Positions 1 to 7,797 of a stretch of 64,000 nt of DNA are shown in pieces. Source of the stretch: Lactobacillus sp. HBUAS51381. GTDB lineage: Bacteria > Bacillota > Bacilli > Lactobacillales > Lactobacillaceae. The position numbers were made by a program, and so were the translations under genes. The stretch's first letter is position 1. Each line of letters opens with the position of its first letter. The DNA is taken from NCBI RefSeq assembly GCF_012641095.1, contig NZ_JAAVSC010000009.1:32469-96468 (forward strand), written 5' to 3'. The notes below the pieces were generated by a model. The model was not told where the DNA came from. It did no database searches and saw only the letters and a list, made by a program, of their open reading frames with translations.

Positions 1-900
1 GATGTCCGCATACGTTGGGATCGATGGCATCGCCCCTAAACCTTGCACCGTCAAAGAACTTGCCCGTTGTGCAAAGGTTAAGGCAGATTCAATATTGCTC
101 AAATCAGGCTTTAACTGGGAACTGAGGGCCCCGATGAACGTGTCCCCGGCAGCGGTCGTATCAACGGCCTTTACCTTAAATGCCGGAACGAACCCGGATT
201 CCTTTTCCGTGGCGTAGTATGCCCCTTTACTCCCAACGGTAATAATCAGGTTCTTGACGCCCATTTCCCGGAATTTAGCGGCGTTAGCGTCCATGGAAGC
301 CCGATCCGTCACTTCAATCCCCGTTAAGTCGGCACTTTCGGTTTCGTTAGGCACGACCAAATCGGTCACCTTTAACAGCGCAGGATCGATCTTAGCTGCG
401 GGAGCAGGATTCAAAATCGTCGTGACGTTGTGCTTCTTAGCCACTGTAAAGGCAGTCAATGCTGCGGCCTGTGGCGTTTCAAATTGCGTAATTAAAAAGT
501 CGGTCTTGGCAATGGCGTCTTCATCCGCAATGACCTCATCTTCCTTGATCTGCTGGTTTGAGCCACCGTAGACCAGGATACTGTTTTGGCCTTCTTCATC
601 CAACAGAATGAAGGCAGAACCGGTTCCGACCGTCTTATCGGTCACAATAGCGCTCGTGTCAATCTTATCTACTTGCAGCGATTCCACCATGAAACGGCCA
701 GCATCATCATTGCCGACCTTACCGATGAACTGGGTCTCCGCACCGGCACGCGCTGCGGCAACCGCTTGGTTTGCACCCTTCCCACCAGCGGCACTACTCT
801 TGTTTTCAGTTGACAGCGTTTCGCCTGGTAACGGCATCCGGGGAACCCGTAAGGTTGTATCCACGTTGAGACTTCCAAGAACAGTTACTTTGTTTGCCAT
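1..900 (-). CDS. rbsK: Ribokinase (3' end cut by window edge)
   Basis: Phosphorylates D-ribose to ribose-5-phosphate with ATP in the cytoplasm (PfkB family). The 300 residues visible begin MANKVTVLGSLNVD, the usual ribokinase N-terminus, followed by the substrate-binding GGKGANQAVAAAR segment at about residues 39-51. The anion-hole and catalytic-base motif reads TTAAGDTFIGAL near residue 250, with the general-base Asp. The ORF is still open at base 1, so the stop lies outside the window; family members are about 300-310 residues, so only a few residues are missing. The ATG at 900 has a GGAGTG ribosome-binding site. It lies directly downstream of rbsR, with an operator-like palindrome between them, so ribose-responsive control by RbsR is likely. 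No ribose permease is visible here. Confidence 0.95.
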   Translation of the reverse strand, partial: MANKVTVLGSLNVDTTLRVPRMPLPGETLSTENKSSAAGGKGANQAVAAARAGAETQFIGKVGNDDAGRFMVESLQVDKIDTSAIVTDKTVGTGSAFILLDEEGQNSILVYGGSNQQIKEDEVIADEDAIAKTDFLITQFETPQAAALTAFTVAKKHNVTTILNPAPAAKIDPALLKVTDLVVPNETESADLTGIEVTDRASMDANAAKFREMGVKNLIITVGSKGAYYATEKESGFVPAFKVKAVDTTAAGDTFIGALSSQLKPDLSNIESALTFAQRASSLTVQGLGAMPSIPTYADI

Positions 901-933
901 AATAAACTTCCACTCCTTAACCATTTATCCGTT

Positions 934-949
934 CGTAAAACGTTTTACG
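934..949. promoter_or_regulatory. Operator-like perfect palindrome, probable RbsR site
   Basis: CGTAAAACGTTTTACG is a perfect 16-bp palindrome about 35 bp upstream of rbsK. It has the central CG and arm length typical of LacI/GalR-family operators. RbsR, encoded just upstream, is the obvious ligand; a cre site for CcpA is the alternative, because cre sites have a similar core. Confidence 0.7.
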
Positions 950-1063
950 TATTACCGACACGCCCGGTAACCCGTTTCAGATTACTCCTAGCGTATCATG
1001 TTTCGAAAAGGCTTACAAGTAAAACTTGAACTTTTTTTCAGCTAATTTTAAAATCTTGTTGGC

Positions 1064-2077
1064 TTATTTACGTATTACCGCGGCCGTACTCTCTCGTTGG
1101 CGTAACTCAACGGGCAATTCGACCGTCTGCGGGGCCAGTTGTCGCTTTTGAATTCGATTAATCAACAATGTGGTGGCCTGCTCTCCCATGGTGACCACCG
1201 GCTGATGGACCGTACTGAGCTTCGGCACCACGTAATCATCGAGATCAATGTCATCATAGCCCAGTACCGAGATATCTTCCGGCACACGAATTCCCCGTTC
1301 GTGGAGTCCACGAATCAGGCCCAACGCCATCTCATCGTTGACGGCAAAGACGGCCGTTGGTGCCTGTTGAATCACGGCATCCGTGGCTTGATAGCCGCCC
1401 AATTTAGTCATTGGGGAAATGATGAAGGCTTCCTCGGGAAGGGTCACCCCAACCTGAGACAAATGGTGTTTAAAGCCTTCCAACCGCACCACCAGATTAT
1501 CCGTGGGATCGGCCGGCATAATCACCGCAATCTTCCGGTGCCCCAGTGACAGTAAGTGCTCGGCCGCCAGCTTGCCTCCGCGTTGATCATTGATTCGCAC
1601 ACTATCCAGGCTGGGCCCGCCATTTTGATCGATCAGTAGATACGGAATTCCATTCTTCTTCAGGATATTATCAATATCTTTAACCGTAATCGAAGAACTG
1701 GCAATGATCAAACCGTCCACTGCCCGTTTAATTAACTCCTGTAAGTAGTAGCCTTCCAGGTCTTCATCGTAATTCGCCCCAAAAATCAGCGGGATAAAGT
1801 GCCGGTCACGGCTGGTCGCCTGCACCCCTTTGATAAACATGCTGAAGAACGGGTTGCCTAAGTTCGGCACAATCACCCCAATTGTCTGGGCCGACCGCAT
1901 AATCAGGTTGCGGGCATTGAAGTCCGGCACGTAGCCCATCTCTTCTTGGAGCTGATGCACGCGGGTCCGCGTATCAATGCTAAACCGCTCGCCCTTTCCA
2001 TTTAAAATCTGCGAAACCGTGGTGACGGAAACGCCGGCGGCTTCTGCCAGGTCTCGAATCGTTACTTTCCGTGTCAT
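1064..2077 (-). CDS. rbsR: LacI-family transcriptional regulator, probable ribose repressor
   Basis: A 337-residue repressor with the family's usual layout. The N-terminal helix-turn-helix is at residues 4-27 (VTIRDLAEAAGVSVTTVSQ), followed by the hinge helix and a periplasmic-binding-protein-like sensor domain of about 270 residues. The ATG at 2077 was chosen over an in-frame GTG 12 bases upstream because a GGAGGG site sits 5 bases before it and overlaps the GTG. It lies upstream of and in the same direction as rbsK, which supports RbsR rather than another sugar repressor. The ligand is inferred from context only. Confidence 0.85.
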   Translation of the reverse strand: MTRKVTIRDLAEAAGVSVTTVSQILNGKGERFSIDTRTRVHQLQEEMGYVPDFNARNLIMRSAQTIGVIVPNLGNPFFSMFIKGVQATSRDRHFIPLIFGANYDEDLEGYYLQELIKRAVDGLIIASSSITVKDIDNILKKNGIPYLLIDQNGGPSLDSVRINDQRGGKLAAEHLLSLGHRKIAVIMPADPTDNLVVRLEGFKHHLSQVGVTLPEEAFIISPMTKLGGYQATDAVIQQAPTAVFAVNDEMALGLIRGLHERGIRVPEDISVLGYDDIDLDDYVVPKLSTVHQPVVTMGEQATTLLINRIQKRQLAPQTVELPVELRQRESTAAVIRK

Positions 2078-2300
2078 AGCACCCTCCACACCAATCTATC
2101 AAATCTCGACGAAATTGCCGTCCCCCCCGTATTCAACTGGGAGACCACAACCACTTGCATTAATTATACCCTATCCGCACCGTCAGTTGCTGAACAATTT
2201 TAGTTATTTTTTCAGTTGGTATTCGTTATTATTAAATTTATCAAACGGCAAACCGCGTCAAACGGGCCCCTGAGCGCCCAAGATTCGGAAACGCCGGCCA

Positions 2301-2501
2301 AATACACGAAAAAGACCAGTCAAGAGTGGGCCAAATGGTGGTTAGCTGGTGAGCATTAAGGCTGATCCTCGAATAATCCCGGGTTTGGATTGTTTGATGA
2401 TCCGTTTTAAGCGAAACCGGCTGCCATTTGGCCCACGTTTCAGCAAATTATATGCGAAGACATCAAGCGTCTGGCGGCCGCAATACACGAAAAAGACCAG
2501 T
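2301..2501. repeat. 20-bp direct repeat pair enclosing a 13-bp inverted repeat
   Basis: An identical 20-base word is at 2301-2320 and 2482-2501. Between them GTGGGCCAAATGG (2326-2338) is matched by its exact reverse complement at 2424-2436. The right-hand direct repeat is also the left arm of the terminator of the aldo/keto reductase gene. The rest of the 2090-2490 gap shows no gene. It could be a decayed small insertion that duplicated the terminator arm, or a degenerate second terminator. Confidence 0.5.
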
Positions 2502-2533
2502 AACACCGCAGTCCGGTGTCTTCACTGGTCTTT
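2492..2533 (-). terminator. Rho-independent terminator of the murQ-AKR unit
   Basis: AAAGACCAGT (2492-2501) pairs with ACTGGTCTTT (2524-2533) and ACACCG pairs with CGGTGT inside it. On the minus strand the stem ends in a run of T, just past the stop codon at 2541. Confidence 0.85.
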
Positions 2534-2540
2534 CCCCACG

Positions 2541-3530
2541 CTAAGCTTTTAAAATTTTATCAATCGCTTGTAATTCTTCAGCGTCAAATTCCAAATTCTG
2601 AACGGCCTTGACGTTTTCATATAAATGTTCTGGTTTGGAAGCACCCGTAATCACACTGGTAATCACTGGGTTGTGGAGCAACCAGGCTAAGGCCATGTGC
2701 GACAACTTTTGGCCGCGACTGTGAGCAATCTTGTTCAAGCCCTGCAGCTTCTGCAGCATCTTGTCACGTCCCGCGTCCAGGATGAATTCACTCGACCAAT
2801 GAATGTCGACGTCTTCCGGAATGCCATCCAGGTATTTGTCCGTCAACAGACCCTCACACAATGGTCCGTAGGCAATCGCCCCGGCGTTGTTCTTCTTTAA
2901 CATGTCGAACAAGCCATCATCATTGGCCGTCTGGTTCAACATGTTGTAGGATACCTGATCCACCACAAACGGCGTATGCAGGTCCTTGAAGATCTTAATC
3001 ATCGCTTCGGCTTGGGGTGCCGTGTAGTTCGAAATGCCCACGTAGAGGGTCTTTCCTTGCCGCACCATGTCATCCAACGCCACGGCCGTTTCCTCCGGTG
3101 ACGTTTCAGCATCGTAACGGTGGCTGTAAAAGATATCCACGTAGTCGAGACCCATGCACTTGAGTGAACGGTCGAGTGATGCCATGAGGGCCTTACGTGA
3201 GCTCATTTGGCCGTAAGGGCCGGGCCACATGTGGAAACCCGCCTTACTACTAATGACCAATTCGTCACGGTAGGGCTTTAATTCACGGTCTAACACTTCA
3301 CCAAAAAGCCGCTCTGCTTCGTAGGACCCTGGCCCATAGTTGGCGGCCAAGTCAAAGCTAAAGATCCCGGCATCAAACGCCTTTAAGATAATGTCGCGGG
3401 TATCGCCGTAATTGGCGTGTTCCCCATATTTATGCCACATCCCAAAGGAAATTGCTGGTAATTGAAACCCAGTATTTCCGGCACGCCGCACTGGAATTTT
3501 TTCATAACGATGTTCATCTGCTAAATACAT
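2541..3530 (-). CDS. Aldo/keto reductase, YghZ/Gpr (AKR14) type
   Basis: A 329-residue NADPH-dependent oxidoreductase closest in sequence style to E. coli YghZ (L-glyceraldehyde-3-phosphate reductase). Shared landmarks are LPAxSxGxWH near the start, FDLAANYGPGS (catalytic Asp and Tyr), SSKAGFHMWPGPYG (catalytic Lys) and DIFYSHRYD (catalytic His), with a C-terminal cofactor segment around SVITGASKPEHL. Two in-frame ATGs exist. The one at 3530 is preferred because the AAGGGAAGGA site is 9-10 bases upstream of it, whereas it abuts the ATG at 3539. It follows murQ by about 70 bp and shares its terminator. The physiological substrate is unknown. Confidence 0.9.
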   Translation of the reverse strand: MYLADEHRYEKIPVRRAGNTGFQLPAISFGMWHKYGEHANYGDTRDIILKAFDAGIFSFDLAANYGPGSYEAERLFGEVLDRELKPYRDELVISSKAGFHMWPGPYGQMSSRKALMASLDRSLKCMGLDYVDIFYSHRYDAETSPEETAVALDDMVRQGKTLYVGISNYTAPQAEAMIKIFKDLHTPFVVDQVSYNMLNQTANDDGLFDMLKKNNAGAIAYGPLCEGLLTDKYLDGIPEDVDIHWSSEFILDAGRDKMLQKLQGLNKIAHSRGQKLSHMALAWLLHNPVITSVITGASKPEHLYENVKAVQNLEFDAEELQAIDKILKA

Positions 3531-3601
3531 TTGCCACATTCCTTCCCTTTATGCCTAACGACCAGTATAAAGGAATTGGTGTGGACCAGTCAAGTTTTGC
3601 C

Positions 3602-4516
3602 TTACACGTGTTGCACGTCATCGCTCAGTTTAACAGCCTGTGAGACGTGGCCGCCGGTGGCATTGAGTAACTTTTTGGCTTCCGCGATGGTTCCCTTGGT
3701 CTCAATCAGGACAATAGCCAATGGCACGTTGTTGCCAGCGCGATCGAGTGCCCGTTCCGCCGCTAATGTGGACGTTTGGGTCGCTTCCGCAATGATCTTT
3801 TTGGCCCGCTCGAAGGTCTTCCCGTTAGTCGGAACCACGTTAATCATCAAGTTCTGGTAAACTTTTCCGGACTTTACCATGATGCCCGTTGACAGCATGT
3901 TCAACACCATCTTCTCGGCGGTTCCGGCCTTCAGGAGCGTGGCACCCGTAATGACCTCGGGGCCCACGACCGGCGTGATTGGATAATCGGCTAACTGAGC
4001 CAGCGGACTATCCTCGATGCAAGAAAACCCAATACCCGTCGCCCCTTGTGCCTGCGCAAACTTCAATGCGGCTACGGTATACGGCGTCTGACCAGAAGCG
4101 GCACTGGCAACAACCACGTCGTTTTCGGTTAACTGAACGGCAGCCAAGTCGTCGCGCGCCAGATCCGGTGAATCTTCAACGGAAGGTAACGTATGGGTCA
4201 ACGCCTCGTTACCGCCGGCAATTAGGCCAAACGTCTGCTGCTCCGTCAACCCATAGGTCGGTTGTAACTCGGTCGCATCAATCACTCCCAGGCGACCAGA
4301 CGTGCCGGCCCCGACATAGATTAGCCGCCCCCCCTGATCAAACTTGGGATAGGCAGCATCGATTGCCGCCGCAATCTGAGGCAACTGCTTTTGTACCGCT
4401 CGGGCTACCCGATGGTCTTCACGGTTAATCGTCCCAACCATTTCCAACGTCGATTCGCGGTCAATATGCGTTGACCGATGATTTCTCTGTTCTGTCAGTA
4501 AGTCTTCAAATTGCAT
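3602..4516 (-). CDS. murQ: N-acetylmuramic acid 6-phosphate etherase
   Basis: Cleaves the lactyl ether of MurNAc-6-phosphate to GlcNAc-6-phosphate and D-lactate during cell-wall recycling. The 304-residue protein has a SIS domain with VGAGTSGRLG at about residues 68-76. It has Glu83 (in ATELQPTYG) and Glu114 (in SVED), matching the numbering of the two catalytic glutamates known in E. coli MurQ. The ATG at 4516 has a GGAGG 8 bases upstream; an upstream in-frame TTG overlaps that site and was rejected. No MurP-type PTS transporter or MurR regulator is adjacent, so MurNAc must enter through a transporter encoded elsewhere. Confidence 0.95.
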   Translation of the reverse strand: MQFEDLLTEQRNHRSTHIDRESTLEMVGTINREDHRVARAVQKQLPQIAAAIDAAYPKFDQGGRLIYVGAGTSGRLGVIDATELQPTYGLTEQQTFGLIAGGNEALTHTLPSVEDSPDLARDDLAAVQLTENDVVVASAASGQTPYTVAALKFAQAQGATGIGFSCIEDSPLAQLADYPITPVVGPEVITGATLLKAGTAEKMVLNMLSTGIMVKSGKVYQNLMINVVPTNGKTFERAKKIIAEATQTSTLAAERALDRAGNNVPLAIVLIETKGTIAEAKKLLNATGGHVSQAVKLSDDVQHV

Positions 4517-4753
4517 GGTGTTGGCCTCCAACTTTCATTAGACTTGTCAAGTTATGTATTCGCTTTCATCGTGACTACTTTAGGTATAACATGTTTCATG
4601 CCGAATTTCAATTGTGAATATTAATCGGCTAATATTCACGGAAATTTTCCTAGTCTTCCGACTGACCCCATGAAGTCACGCTTTTTTCGCGAAAACCACG
4701 CCCAGCCGCTCCCCCGATTGCCCCGGTTTTCATCATTTCTGAAACGACAGCAA

Positions 4754-4798
4754 AGGGCCTCCCAAAGCCAGACCCGGTGTCTGCCTCTAGGAAGCCCT
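4754..4798 (-). terminator. Terminator of the OppA-like gene
   Basis: AGGGCTTCCT and GGGAGGCCCT (minus-strand reading) form a 10-bp stem with two wobbles around an inner CAGAC/GTCTG stem, 13 bases past the stop codon. The T-tract is short and interrupted, so its efficiency is uncertain. Confidence 0.6.
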
Positions 4799-4810
4799 CT
4801 TCAAACTTTT

Positions 4811-6457
4811 TTACTTTTCAACACGCATCCATTGGTACCCACGACTCATACCGGCCGGATTCCAAACATAACCCGTGACCTTCGAATTCCACATTTCAAC
4901 CGTGGCGGGTTGATACAGTGGGATAACGCCTTGTTGGGTCATCAACCGCTTCTCGGCATTAACCAAATCGGTGTACCGAGCCGATGGCTTATTGGCGTCC
5001 TGATTCTCGGAACGTTTCAAATAGTCATCGTACTTCGCGTCGGAGAAGCCCCCGTTATTGTTGGTGTTCCCGGTACTCATCAACGATAAGAAGTTGATTG
5101 GATCGGCAAAGTCCGCGCCCCAGTTGGACAGGACCAGATCAAAGTTACCGCTATTGGAACGACTCAACCGCGTCTTGTATGGCAACGTATTCAGTGTCAC
5201 CTTCACGTTGGGTAACTTTTGCAAATCGGCTTGAATGTCCTGAGCGACCGTCTTGGTCACACTGGTATCGTCAGCCATCAACGTCAAGTTCAGTTCTTTC
5301 GTGCCACTGGCCTTTAAGCCGGCCTTCATCAATTGCTTGGCCTGCTTCAAATCGTAGGTCACGCCACTCTTAACGTACGCATCCTTGGCGAAGTCCGCCT
5401 TGGTCTTGGGGTTCTGCGTTAAGTTTTGTGAGACAAAGCCTAACGGTGCCTTTGAACCATCCCGTAGCACATTTTTGGCTAACTGTTGCTTGTTAATTGC
5501 CATGGACAGTGCCTGACGAACCTTCAAGTTCCGTAAGGCCTTCACCCGTTTTTGGTTCATTTGCATGTAGTAAGTCGATCCGCCAACAAAGGTCTTCATC
5601 CCCTTGTTGTTCTTCAGATTGGCCACCTGCGTGCCGTCTAAAGTCGTTGCGTCCAACTTCTTTTGTTGATAAAGGTTCAATCCCGTTGACGGATCGACAA
5701 CCACTTGGAAGTTGATCTTTTTCAACGTAATCTTCTTTTTATCCCAGAACTTGGTGTTCTTAACCAATTGCCAATTCTGATCGGTCCCCTGCCACTTGGT
5801 CATGACAAACGGACCATCGTAGGCCGTCTTCTCGCTGGAATGACCGTAGCTCTTACCATACTTGTCCACGACACTCTGTTCCTGTGGGAAGAAGGTTGGG
5901 AACGCCAGCAACAGCTTAAAGTAGGCGACGGGCTTACTCAACGTGACTTCTAACTTGTACTTGCCCACGGCCTTAACGCCCAATTGGCTAGGCGCCAGCT
6001 TACCGTTCTGGACTTGACTGTAGTTCTTAATCCCCGCCATCAGATAGGCATATTCTGCCGCCGTCTTGGGGTTAACGGTCCGTTGCCAGGAATAAACGTA
6101 ATCCTTGGCCGTAACCGTCTTTCCGTCATTCCAGCGGTTGTCGTGCCGGAGATTAAAGACGTAGGTTTTCCCATCATTGCTGACCGTGGTCTTGGTTGCC
6201 ATGGCGTTGATCAGCTTCTCATTTTTACCTAAACGATACAATCCCTCTTGCGTATGATACAACTGCGTTAGACTGGTTGAATCCGCCGCCTTGGACACAT
6301 CCAAGGTGGTTACCTCGGACTTCGTCGACAGCTTAACCTCTTGATCCGCCGCCAACTTGCCCGACTGACTCGATGTCGACGATTTACCGCAAGCGGCTAA
6401 ACCACCCACAACCAACGCCGCAACGCCCAGCAAGATGCCAAAATGTTTTCCTCTCAA
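4811..6457 (-). CDS. OppA-family peptide ABC transporter substrate-binding lipoprotein
   Basis: A 548-residue extracellular solute-binding protein (SBP family 5). It opens with a lipoprotein signal, LRGKHFGILLGVAALVVGG followed by the lipobox LAAC, so it should be diacylglyceryl-anchored at the outer face of the membrane. The body carries the family signature region (VYSWQRTVNPKTAAEYAYLM) and the Trp/Tyr-rich C-terminus of oligopeptide binders. The start is a TTG at 6457, chosen because AAAGGAG lies 8 bases before it; upstream ATG readings lack a site and would spoil the signal peptide. No permease or ATPase genes are adjacent, so it is an orphan binding protein that probably serves an Opp system elsewhere. 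Confidence 0.9.
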   Translation of the reverse strand: MRGKHFGILLGVAALVVGGLAACGKSSTSSQSGKLAADQEVKLSTKSEVTTLDVSKAADSTSLTQLYHTQEGLYRLGKNEKLINAMATKTTVSNDGKTYVFNLRHDNRWNDGKTVTAKDYVYSWQRTVNPKTAAEYAYLMAGIKNYSQVQNGKLAPSQLGVKAVGKYKLEVTLSKPVAYFKLLLAFPTFFPQEQSVVDKYGKSYGHSSEKTAYDGPFVMTKWQGTDQNWQLVKNTKFWDKKKITLKKINFQVVVDPSTGLNLYQQKKLDATTLDGTQVANLKNNKGMKTFVGGSTYYMQMNQKRVKALRNLKVRQALSMAINKQQLAKNVLRDGSKAPLGFVSQNLTQNPKTKADFAKDAYVKSGVTYDLKQAKQLMKAGLKASGTKELNLTLMADDTSVTKTVAQDIQADLQKLPNVKVTLNTLPYKTRLSRSNSGNFDLVLSNWGADFADPINFLSLMSTGNTNNNGGFSDAKYDDYLKRSENQDANKPSARYTDLVNAEKRLMTQQGVIPLYQPATVEMWNSKVTGYVWNPAGMSRGYQWMRVEK

Positions 6458-6515
6458 GTGACTCGCTCCTTTACCTAAAAACTGACTAGTCAATACCGAA
6501 CGACAACGCGAACCA

Positions 6516-6546
6516 AAAGCCCGGACGACGTTAACCGTCCGGCTTT
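6516..6546 (-). terminator. Second, backup terminator downstream of prs
   Basis: AAAGCC(C)GGACG pairs with CGTCCGGCTTT with one bulged base. It is nearly symmetric and lies about 40 bases upstream of the OppA-like ribosome-binding site, so it separates the two units. Confidence 0.6.
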
Positions 6547-6595
6547 CGATCGCTGTTCGTTCCCCTCTTTTGCTGATTCAGCATGACACAAAATA

Positions 6596-6621
6596 AGAAC
6601 CATCACCAGCGTGACGGCTCT
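6596..6621 (-). terminator. Terminator of prs
   Basis: On the minus strand AGAGCCGTCAC and GTGATGGTTCT form an 11-bp stem (two G-U pairs) with a four-base loop, followed by TTATTTT. It begins six bases past the prs stop. Confidence 0.8.
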
Positions 6622-6627
6622 CGTCGT

Positions 6628-7614
6628 TTACTGCTTATGTTGCTTCAACGCCTTGTGGAAGAGGGAATCCACCGGCTCTTGATGATAGATTAAGTCCATC
6701 GCCTTGCCGAATAGTTCACCGACCGACAATACCACAAATTTATCACTCTTTTTCTCGTCTGGCAACTGAATCGAATCGGTGAAAACTACCTTTTCCAGTG
6801 GCGACTCATCGATCCGTTCCGTGGCTTGCCCGGATAAGACGGCATGCGTTGCGCAGGCGTAAACGTCCGCGGCGCCAGCGGCCTTTAATGCCCTGGCAGA
6901 AACCGTGATCCGGAGGGCCGTGTCAATGATGTCATCGACCAGAATGGCGCGCTTGCCCTTCACATCCCCAATGACGGCATCGGGATGCGCGGTATTCTCA
7001 GCATCATCCCGGTTGTCAATAATCGCAATCGGGGCGCCCAATAGTTCGGCCAACCGCCGCGCCCGGCTAACACCGGCATGATCAGGCGCCACCACGACAA
7101 AATTATCGTCCGCCATCTCGGGATTGTCTTCAAAGTAACTGGCCAGCAACCGATCGCTTTGCAAATGGTCAACCGGAATATCGAAGAAGCCTTGCAGTTG
7201 AGCCGCATGCAGGTCTAATGCAATCACCCGATTGACACCGTCCATCTGTAAGAGCGACGCCACGAGTTTGGCCGTAATCGGTTCCCGTGAACGTGCCTTA
7301 CGATCGGCCCGTGAATATCCATAGTAGGGAATCACCACGTTAATCTTCTCAGCACTCGCCCGCCGCGCGGCATCGACCATGATTAACAATTCCATCAGAT
7401 TGGTATTGACCGGATCAGAGACCGATTGGATGATGAACAATTGGTCACCCCGAATGCTTTCATCGATACTAATCTGAATCTCGCCATCGCTAAAGTGCTT
7501 GATTGTCGCCTTACCTAAGGCAACACCAGCGGCCTGTGCAATCTTTTCCGCAAGTGGCTGGTTCGAATTCAGTGCAAAAACTTTCATTCTGCCAGCTTCG
7601 ACATGTTCTGCCAT
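6628..7614 (-). CDS. prs: Ribose-phosphate pyrophosphokinase, divergent paralog
   Basis: A 328-residue PRPP synthetase (ribose-5-P + ATP to PRPP + AMP). Conserved parts are the [16 protein letters not shown] segment (about 41-56), the catalytic flexible loop [17 protein letters not shown] (about 100-116), and [18 protein letters not shown] with the metal-binding His. The PRPP loop departs from the family: residues 226-236 read [11 protein letters not shown], where canonical enzymes have DDxIDTGGT, so the Gly-Gly-Thr triplet is Ala-Leu-Arg. Lactobacilli often carry two prs genes, and this looks like the atypical one. The ATG at 7614 has GGGAGG five bases upstream. A promoter and a structured leader precede it. 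Catalytic competence is uncertain. Confidence 0.88.
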   Translation of the reverse strand: MAEHVEAGRMKVFALNSNQPLAEKIAQAAGVALGKATIKHFSDGEIQISIDESIRGDQLFIIQSVSDPVNTNLMELLIMVDAARRASAEKINVVIPYYGYSRADRKARSREPITAKLVASLLQMDGVNRVIALDLHAAQLQGFFDIPVDHLQSDRLLASYFEDNPEMADDNFVVVAPDHAGVSRARRLAELLGAPIAIIDNRDDAENTAHPDAVIGDVKGKRAILVDDIIDTALRITVSARALKAAGAADVYACATHAVLSGQATERIDESPLEKVVFTDSIQLPDEKKSDKFVVLSVGELFGKAMDLIYHQEPVDSLFHKALKQHKQ

Positions 7615-7665
7615 AACAGCCTCCCAGTGGGTTTCCCCAAATTCGTTTTTCGTTTAAGGTGCGCA

Positions 7666-7720
7666 CTTTGGTCACGGTCCCGGCTTCACGACAAGGTTCC
7701 CCGTCAGACCGTCACCAAAG
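7666..7720 (-). promoter_or_regulatory. Long inverted repeat in the prs 5' leader
   Basis: CTTTGGTGACGGTC and GACCGTGACCAAAG (minus-strand reading; 7707-7720 and 7666-7679) pair at 13 of 14 positions around a 27-base loop. It lies between the predicted promoter and the prs start. No T-tract follows, so it is not a terminator; an RNA-level control element or a protein-binding palindrome is possible. Confidence 0.55.
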
Positions 7721-7751
7721 CTCCCGCCACGTTGTCTAGTTTACTGTTTAC

Positions 7752-7780
7752 ATTATCGCAATCTTTGCTTGGAAACGCAA
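7752..7780 (-). promoter_or_regulatory. Predicted promoter of prs
   Basis: Minus-strand TTGCGT, a 17-bp spacer and GATAAT. This would give a leader of about 130 bases ahead of the prs start at 7614. Confidence 0.6.
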
Positions 7781-7797
7781 TGATTCACGCCGGACTT

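Noticed and set aside
934..949. Calling the palindrome upstream of rbsK a CcpA cre site
   Set aside because: It is possible, but the perfect 16-bp symmetry and position between rbsR and rbsK favour RbsR; left as an alternative.
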